Below are positions 57,613 to 64,000 of a stretch of 64,000 bases of DNA, piece by piece; the stretch's first letter is position 1, and each line of letters opens with the position of its first letter. The notes under the pieces were generated by a model. It had not been told where the DNA came from. It ran no database searches and was given only the letters and a program-made list of their open reading frames with translations. The position numbers and the translations under genes were made by a program. The stretch is taken from assembly GCF_035222485.1 (NCBI RefSeq), contig NC_085920.1, positions 6,510,001-6,574,000 of the forward strand. Direction: 5' to 3'. The stretch comes from Podospora pseudoanserina. Its lineage: Eukaryota; Ascomycota; Sordariomycetes; Sordariales; Podosporaceae.

Positions 57613-58664
57613 ATGATGTAAGTAAACCCAACGAATGAGCTCACCATCTCTGTCCTCCATATATTAACCTGCTGTCTTGCACTAGGCAATCTCTTCGCCG
57701 CGCCGCTGTGCGATCTGCCCTCTCGGCCTCCAGAGCCGTTTCGGTCAAGACCACCTCTGCTCCCTTCGCTTTCCCCATCGTCAGAGCCGCCGCGGTTTCC
57801 AGAGCTGTCCCTGTGCAAGCTGTGCGGTGGTATTCCCAGGAGCCCACTTCGCAAGACCCATTGTCGCAGGACGTCACCGAGGAGGCACATGAGGCCGAGG
57901 AGAACATCACAGAGCAAACCCAAGAAGAACGCCAGCCCAGGAGGCAGCTCGACAGTAAGTCTGCACCCTGCACACGCAATATCATATGAACACCATGCTG
58001 ATAGTGTGTAACAGAGTCGAGAGCCATCTTTGTGCGCAACATTGTGTTTGAGGTCAACGAGCAGCATCTGAAGGAGGCCTTCGAGACATATGGCGAGATT
58101 GAGGACACCTACGTTGCCCGCGACCCCCGGGGTATGAGCAGAGGATATGGCTTTGTCACCTTCAAGGACGCCTCCGCCGTCAGCGCTGCGTGCGCCGCTG
58201 TCAACGGCTCTTTCTGGCATGGACGCCGGGTAACCTGCATTCCCCGCAGAGACGAGGAGCAGACACCCCGTGCCCGCGAACAGAACAGGACGCCTAATGC
58301 CCCCACCAATCAACTTTTCGTCGGTAACATCCCCTACGAGACCACCGACGCCGAGCTCAACAACCTCTTCGCTGGCCTCTCGAACGTCACCGACATCCGT
58401 ATCGCTGTCGACCGCACCACCGGCTGGCCCCGTGGCTTTGCCCATGTCGATTTCACCGACGTTGCTTCCGCTGAGGCTGCCAAGGAGAAGCTGGCCGCCA
58501 CCAACCTTGGTGGCAGACAACTGAAAATCGACTTCGCTACCGGTTACGGAAAGGGTGAGCGCACCAACAACAAAAGCTTTGGTGGCCGTGGTGACCGTGG
58601 CGACCGCGGAGACCGTAGAGACCGTGGCGACCGCAACGACCGTCGCAGCAACGACGGCTTTTAA
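57613..58664 (+). CDS. Two-RRM RNA-binding protein, probably mitochondrial
   Basis: Three exons: 57613-57617 (only ATG plus AT), 57686-57954 and 58015-58664, giving 307 residues. The tiny first exon is needed because exon 2 has no in-frame ATG; splicing the 68-bp intron (GTAAGT...CACTAG) gives M-M-Q-S-L-R-R-A-A. The first 60 residues are rich in Arg, Ala and Ser and lack acids, a good mitochondrial presequence (R-W-Y-S-Q cleavage-like site). Two RRMs follow. RRM1 has I-F-V-R-N-I as RNP2 and R-G-Y-G-F-V-T-F as RNP1. RRM2 has L-F-V-G-N-I and R-G-F-A-H-V-D-F. The C-terminus is a run of R-G-D/D-R repeats. Likely role in organellar RNA processing or translation; target unknown. Confidence 0.9.
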
Positions 58665-59381
58665 GATGGGCCGACCAGCCCTCGTTGATAATGACGCAAA
58701 TACCCCTTTTTTCATGTCGGCCCCGGATGGTGGGCGGAGGTTTCATTCTTGTCGTGAACGATGGGAGGTAGCCAGAACTGTGTAAAATACCATGATTTGT
58801 GTTTATACCGAGATGCTTTCTGTTACAAATTGGCGAAAGATAGACTGTAAGATTATGTTGTGTAGCAATAATACGCTCTCTCCAAGACTCCTGCCTCCCT
58901 TTTTCCTCTTTGTCGTCTTCTTGAATGTGCAGCAGCCCCAATGCACAAGACCAGCTGAAAAACGAATCTGAACAAAGTGGGGGCCCGGTCCCGGGGCAAC
59001 CAGCAGCTTAGCAATCCCTAGGGGGGCCGGACCCTCCAGCAGCTGCCTCGGCACATGGCTCTTATTTGTTGCCAGTGGCGGGACATCAACTCGGTCCGGA
59101 CAACAAACAACGTACAACTCAGCACAGCATCTGTATCGAATATTAATTCGCCAGGCGCGAGGCCATTCCAGCTCAACAAGAGAGGTCAAAAGAAAACCAG
59201 CAACTTGCTCACCGTCTCGCTCTGCATTTTAGGTCGAGTTGGGCCCGATTCTTGCTTACATACCTCCCGTCACCCCGCCACACGCTTCGGCTCTCCTTTT
59301 CCTCCCACCTGATTGAACCCCTTATTGCCCTCGCCAAACTCGACTGCCTTTGCGATTTCCTCACACTTCACAGTCACAGCC
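58665..59381. other. Intergenic region between RRM gene and PEX5
   Basis: 3' UTR of the RRM gene, then the CT-rich promoter of PEX5 (about 59210-59380). Short ORFs only. Confidence 0.5.
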
Positions 59382-61388
59382 ATGTCATTTCTTGGAGGCG
59401 CCGAATGTTCAACGGCGGGCAATCCGCTCAGCCAGTTCACCAAACATGTCGGAGACGACAAGAGCCTGCAGCATGACAGGCTTGTGGGAAGAGGCCCAAA
59501 TAGTGCTATGGGTGGCTTCCGAAATGTTGGCCGCAATACTCCCCAAGACGAGGTAGGAAGGATGTGAGGACCAAGAGGGCACAGGAACGATACTGACTGA
59601 CTGGCCGAATAGATGGTGAATGGCTTCCTCCACCAGAATGCCACCCTTCCCGACATGCCGCTCGAGCAGCAGCAGGGTCCTTTGGCCCACGCCCATCTCG
59701 ATCACCTTCGCGCTCAGTCCGGCTCTCCGCTCTCGCCAACATGGGCCCCTGATACCCAGGCCGCGATGGAGGCCGCGTTCAACGCACCTCCCGGCACCCA
59801 CTTCAGCGCCGACGAATTCGCCAAGTTTCAGCACATGAACCCTGCGGCTGCCGTATCTCATGCCCCGTCGATGCCCGGCGCCAGCGCGAGCATGCAGCGG
59901 CCCATGATGATGGGCGGTGGTATGAGCTACAATATGATGCAACGCCCCATGTACCAGCCCATGTTTGGTGGTCAGATGCACATGGCACACCAGCCTCTCC
60001 AGCAACACCAACAGCCGGCAGTCGAGGGTAAGGGGAAGGGCAAGGTTGTGGAGCTGGACGAGAGCAAATGGGAAGAGCAGTTCCAGCAGATGGAGCTCCA
60101 CGATCGCCAACTGCGGGAGACAGAAAAGGACGAGGCTTTGGCCATGGAGCCCGAGTTGAACAAAATGGACGAGAAGCTCCTGCACTCCGAAACCGGCTAC
60201 GGTGACCTGGAGTCGATATGGCGCGGCATCCAAGCAGAGCAGGCGCAGCTCAAGGAACTGGACGATATCGAGGACGACTTTGCCAAGTTCGACAGCGCCA
60301 ACTTTGGCGGAGATAATCTCCACGACTGGGGACTGAACAACAGGCTCGGAGCCGATCCCATCGTTCAGGATTATCTCTTCGAGGATGAGAACATCTTCGA
60401 GAACACGACAAACCCATTTGAAGAGGGCATTCGGATCATGAACGAAGGCGGAAACCTTTCCCTGGCCGCTCTTGCTTTTGAGGCTGCCGTCCAAAAGGAC
60501 CCCGAACACGTTGAGGCCTGGGTCTATCTTGGCCACGTGCAAGCCCAAAACGAAAAGGAGGAGGCTGCTATCCGCGCTCTTGAACAAGCCATGAAGCTCG
60601 ACCCCAACAACCTCGCCGCTTTGATGGGTCTGGCCGTCTCTTACACAAACGAAGGCTACGACAGCACTGCCTACCGCACCCTCGAAAGGTGGCTCAGCGT
60701 CAAGTACCCCCAGGTCATTGCCCCGCAAGATCTGTCGTCCGCTGCCGAGCTCGGCTTTACCGACCGCGCCCAGCTCCACGACCGCGTCACCAGCCTGTTC
60801 CTCGAAGCTGCCCGCTTGGCCCCCGACGGAGACCACATGGACCCCGACGTCCAGGTCGGCCTCGGAGTGCTCTTCTACGGCGCCGAGGAGTACGACAAGG
60901 CGGTCGACTGCTTCCAAGCCGCGCTCCACTCCTCGGAAATGGGCACCTCCAACCAGCGCGAGCAGATCCACCTCCTCTGGAACCGCCTCGGTGCCACGCT
61001 CGCCAACTCGGGCCGCTCAGAGGAGGCGATTGCCGCGTACGAAAAGGCGCTGTCGATCAACCCCAACTTTGTCAGGGCGAGATATAACCTGGGCGTTTCT
61101 TGCATCAACATCGGGTGCCATGCCGAGGCGGCAGGGCATTTGCTCGCTTCGTTGGATATGCACAAGTCTGTCGAGAAGAGCGGGAGGGAAAAGGCTAGGG
61201 AGCTGCTCGGTGGCGGAGGTGGTCCGGACACGGACGCGAGGATTGACGCGATGACCACTCAGAATAGGAGCACGACGCTGTATGATACGCTGAGGAGGGT
61301 TTTCACCCAGATGGGGAGGAGGGATCTGGCCGAGAAGGTTGTTGTTGGAGTTGACCCTGATATTTTCAGAGGAGAGTTTGATTTTTGA
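59382..61388 (+). CDS. pex5: PEX5, peroxisomal PTS1 import receptor
   Basis: Two exons, 59382-59552 and 59613-61388, with a 60-bp intron (GTAGGA...CTGAC...AATAG), give 648 residues, the usual fungal PEX5 length. It starts M-S-F-L-G-G-A-E-C, with the conserved N-terminal Cys (residue 9) that is monoubiquitinated for receptor recycling. The disordered N-terminal half contains a W-x3-F-type motif (K-W-E-E-Q-F) that binds PEX14/PEX13, and a second Trp motif region (E-S-I-W-R-G-I). From about residue 330 to 585 are TPR repeats (A-A-L-A-F-E-A-A-V, A-I-R-A-L-E-Q-A-M, A-I-A-A-Y-E-K-A-L-S-I-N-P-N-F) that bind the C-terminal SKL-type signal of matrix proteins. A cytosolic shuttling receptor. It ends 533 bp from the convergent REX1-type gene. 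Confidence 0.96.
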
Positions 61389-61921
61389 CGGGGACGGTGA
61401 CCGTAACAAAGGTGCGTCTGAGAAAGGGGGGCTGTGGCACTTGACTGGTAGGAAGGGGGTGGTTTGGGAGAGGTTGTTGGTTGTGTGAGAGTAGGGGTTG
61501 TTGATATTTCCTTTGTTTGGTTGAAAAGGGGCGGTAACAGGTTTTGGGTAAGTGTTGGGAAGGAGGCGAAAGGAGAGGCATTGCAATCAGCATTTTCGTG
61601 GCGATCATTCTGTGGCATACAATAGCTGGTTGGGGGGGGAAGGGGGGCTGGTAGCGTTGCTGGGTAGTGCATAGAGACAAATAGCCATATACACAAAGCG
61701 AGTCACAGTTGTCATTGTTATCACTGCATACACGAGGTCCACCATGTTTGAAAGCTTTTGGCATTGCGCCTGCTCTTGTTTCTTCAAGGACCAGGTTGTC
61801 TGGTTGCTGCTGCTGCTATACAATCGCTGTTACAAGAAAATATTCCCACCCAATTAACCGGAACGCTGCTTGGGTATCTCGGTCCAACTCCCCCCAGCAC
61901 CATATGCCAATCAGCTGTCCA
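61389..61921. other. Convergent intergenic region
   Basis: Contains only the 3' UTRs of PEX5 and the exonuclease gene. No ORF or repeat of note. Confidence 0.6.
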
Positions 61922-64000
61922 TTATTTGACGCTTAGGAATCCAACACCGGCCCTCGCCACCTTGACTGCCTTCCTCAACGCGTCCTCCTCGTCCGTCGTC
62001 CACTTCACACTGAGCTGATCCCACTTCGTCCCAGGAGTGTTATACTCCTTCTTGAACTGGGAATGCATAGCCTGCAGTCTGCTCATCTCCCTCGGGTCGC
62101 CCGTCCCGCTCAACACCATCAACAGTGTGCAAGGGGGCAACGCAGCGTGGATCCTCTGGAGTCGCTGCGCAAGCGTAGATAGGCACTCCTCCAGAGGAGA
62201 AACTGCCTCTTTCTCAGCATCGCCATTCACGTCTTGAACCTCGGGCGTCTCCTCTGCAACCGTAGCAACAGGAGGAGTGTTCGGCTTGTGTCTGTTGGCC
62301 CACCCCTGAACAAACTCCAACTCTCTCAACCTCGCCCAGACAAAGTCAACACCGCCTCCTGGAACCTCCAATCCATCCGGGTCGCCCTTGACTGCGCGAA
62401 TCACGCCCGCTTCAACCTCGGCGTCCGTCTTGCAGGATATGGCAACCGTCGCAGCGTTGCAAGCACTTCTGGACACATCGCCCCATTCAACAGCTGCACT
62501 CGTTTTCCCCACAGGGAGACCGCCAGTTGCCTCGGGCCCGGCTGTGGCGCGGTAGGCTGTTCCGGAGCGGGCGAGGCGTCTGAACAAATTCTCGCCTTGC
62601 GAGTCACCGGTAGCCCAGGCCTTTCCTTTCTCACACTTCTTCTTGACGAGGTCTAAACAGGTTTTGGCGTCTTCCACACTGTCATGCCCGTTGATGGTGC
62701 CACCGCCTTTCTGGACTTCACGGCTCAGGTGGCGTTGGGCAAGGTACTTGAGTGAGTTTTTGAGCGGTGGGCCGCGAGCGTGGGGGAAGAGCATCGACGT
62801 GTCCACGATGAAGGGATGGGCGAGTTGGAGAGCTTTGAGATCCGAGTCAAGTGAGTGACCCAAGAGGATTGTGCGGGGATGTAAAAGATCAAGCAGTTTA
62901 GCCTGGATATCGCTCAGGGTTGTTGTGACAGGATCGAGCATCTCCTTGGTGATTCCTGAGTATTGGGTGACATAATCGGTGATGGGCTTCTCAGGCTTGA
63001 CCAGCTCGTCAAGAACTGTTTCGCCATCCCAAGAAACCAAGCTCACTCTCGTGAGAGCAAGCTCGCCAGGCCCGGTCAAACACATCTCGCAGTCGATGGC
63101 AAGGACCTCTCGCCCAGCTGTGATGCTCCCTTGCTGGATTTCGCTCTCGGGAACATCTCCATCTTCAAGCTTGCTGACCCTGGTGTGTGCCCATCCTTCT
63201 GGATTCTTAAAAGAGTCCCTGCGCTCGCCTTCTGGCAGCAAGGCTGGATGCACTGGAAATCCGTTGTCCATCAGTTCTTCTGGAGTGGCGAGGAACTCGG
63301 TGATTCTAGTTCTGATATCTCTGTGAGAGTCTGGCCCGGCCTTGTCTTTGCTCTTGTCTTTGTTCTTATTCAGAGGAGCAGTGAGCATCGTGGTCAAAGG
63401 CGAGTGCAATCTGCCATACTTGTCGTCCCCGGGTGCCTTGACAGGCCAGAGGTGCGGGAACATGTCTGCAAACGGTTGCAACGAGGTTGGCAAAGCCTCT
63501 TTGCTGAGAGGCCGAGGGTAGTAGTGATCTGGAGAAGAACCATCGCCAATCTGCTTGATCGCTTGATCCAGCGTGGGCGTCTCATACTTGGAATAGTCGA
63601 CACCGGGCTCGAACATGGCCTCCTCCAGACCAGGCACCATGATGGCAACAACCTTTCTGAACTCTGGGCGCTGTGAGACGGAGATCCATTGTGGCGCGGG
63701 ACCATCGGCGAAAAGATACAGGATTAGATCGCGGAAAGCTGAAAGGTTGACCTTGGACTGCAGTCTTGACTTCTCTGAGAAATGCAGGGCAGGATATCGA
63801 GCTGAGTTGGGGGTGGGAATCTTCTTGTGTTTTTTAACTGGCCGGCCGCGCTCAATGGTCTGCCAACCATCATCGTCGTCAGCATCATCATCATGAGGAC
63901 CGGGCCGCTTAAGACTGCCCGAGGAGGATTTTCCTTCAGAGTCACTCCGAGCCACTGGTGTTGCGGCAGGTTCCGTGTCCTTGGTGAGATTGGTGAGATT
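61922..64000 (-). CDS. REX1/REX3-type DEDDh RNA exonuclease (5' end beyond the window)
   Basis: The frame is open from the window edge to a stop at 61922-61924. The first apparent start at 63955 is a GTG inside the coding frame, so the true start lies beyond 64000. Visible residues about 282-450 form a DEDDh 3'-5' exonuclease domain: A-I-D-C-E-M (ExoI, D and E), G-H-S-L-D-S-D-L (ExoII, D) and H-D-S-V-E-D-A (ExoIII, H and D). All four acidic residues and the His are present. Such enzymes (yeast Rex1 and relatives) trim 5S rRNA, tRNA and other precursors in the nucleus. The visible N-terminus starts with an acidic, Ser-rich stretch and a basic patch (R-P-V-K-K-H-K-K) suited to nuclear import. 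A C-terminal extension of about 230 residues follows the nuclease. No intron in the visible part. Confidence 0.92.
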   Translation of the reverse strand, partial: NLTNLTKDTEPAATPVARSDSEGKSSSGSLKRPGPHDDDADDDDGWQTIERGRPVKKHKKIPTPNSARYPALHFSEKSRLQSKVNLSAFRDLILYLFADGPAPQWISVSQRPEFRKVVAIMVPGLEEAMFEPGVDYSKYETPTLDQAIKQIGDGSSPDHYYPRPLSKEALPTSLQPFADMFPHLWPVKAPGDDKYGRLHSPLTTMLTAPLNKNKDKSKDKAGPDSHRDIRTRITEFLATPEELMDNGFPVHPALLPEGERRDSFKNPEGWAHTRVSKLEDGDVPESEIQQGSITAGREVLAIDCEMCLTGPGELALTRVSLVSWDGETVLDELVKPEKPITDYVTQYSGITKEMLDPVTTTLSDIQAKLLDLLHPRTILLGHSLDSDLKALQLAHPFIVDTSMLFPHARGPPLKNSLKYLAQRHLSREVQKGGGTINGHDSVEDAKTCLDLVKKKCEKGKAWATGDSQGENLFRRLARSGTAYRATAGPEATGGLPVGKTSAAVEWGDVSRSACNAATVAISCKTDAEVEAGVIRAVKGDPDGLEVPGGGVDFVWARLRELEFVQGWANRHKPNTPPVATVAEETPEVQDVNGDAEKEAVSPLEECLSTLAQRLQRIHAALPPCTLLMVLSGTGDPREMSRLQAMHSQFKKEYNTPGTKWDQLSVKWTTDEEDALRKAVKVARAGVGFLSVK

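Noticed and set aside
1-64000. CRISPR arrays, bacterial operons or prophage
   Set aside because: None seen. Introns, tRNA introns and gene families show a eukaryotic fungal chromosome.

Overview
The window is nuclear DNA of a filamentous ascomycete, most likely a Sordariomycete and probably Sordariales. The genes carry short GT-AG introns of about 43-98 bp with CTAAC/CTGAC branch sites. The gene set is typically fungal: HET-domain, DUF3433, con-13-like, Tri14-like, PEX5 and REX1 genes. All homology calls are made by eye from motifs and family knowledge; no database search was run.

Layout. 0-10.6 kb holds the 3' end of a metallo-beta-lactamase-fold gene, a broken small secreted protein gene, a large DUF3433 membrane protein with a mucin-like ectodomain, a small secreted protein with a knottin-like cysteine pattern, and a small ankyrin protein. 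10.6-17.4 kb (minus strand) is a carbohydrate block: a heparinase-II/III-like lyase fused in frame to a GT2 cellulose-synthase-like transferase, a tRNA-Asn gene and a GH2 glycosidase. 18.5-26.1 kb is a compact minus-strand run: HET protein, bli-4-like SDR, cytochrome P450 and Tri14-like protein. 26.9-33.2 kb carries a VIT/VWA-domain protein and a PAP2/Aur1-like membrane enzyme.

34.8-38.8 kb is a graveyard of three decayed genes: a GATA-finger factor, an F-box/ankyrin-like gene and an F-box gene. All show frameshifts or in-frame stops while keeping recognisable reading frames. 40.9-46.2 kb holds a con-13-like secreted protein with an HExxH motif, an ankyrin protein with an unusual Trp/Lys-rich tail, and a disordered protein. 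48-49.8 kb is a bHLH transcription factor whose upstream side is a roughly 7 kb gene desert. The right end holds an intron-containing tRNA-Ala gene, a mitochondrial two-RRM protein, PEX5, and the 5'-incomplete REX1-type exonuclease gene running off the window.

Most notable are the lyase-GT2 fusion beside a GH2 gene, a possible locus for making and cutting an acidic polysaccharide. Next are the Tri14-like/P450/SDR trio, the knottin-like secreted peptide, and an RRM gene whose first coding exon is only five bases and whose unspliced message would read Met-Met-stop.
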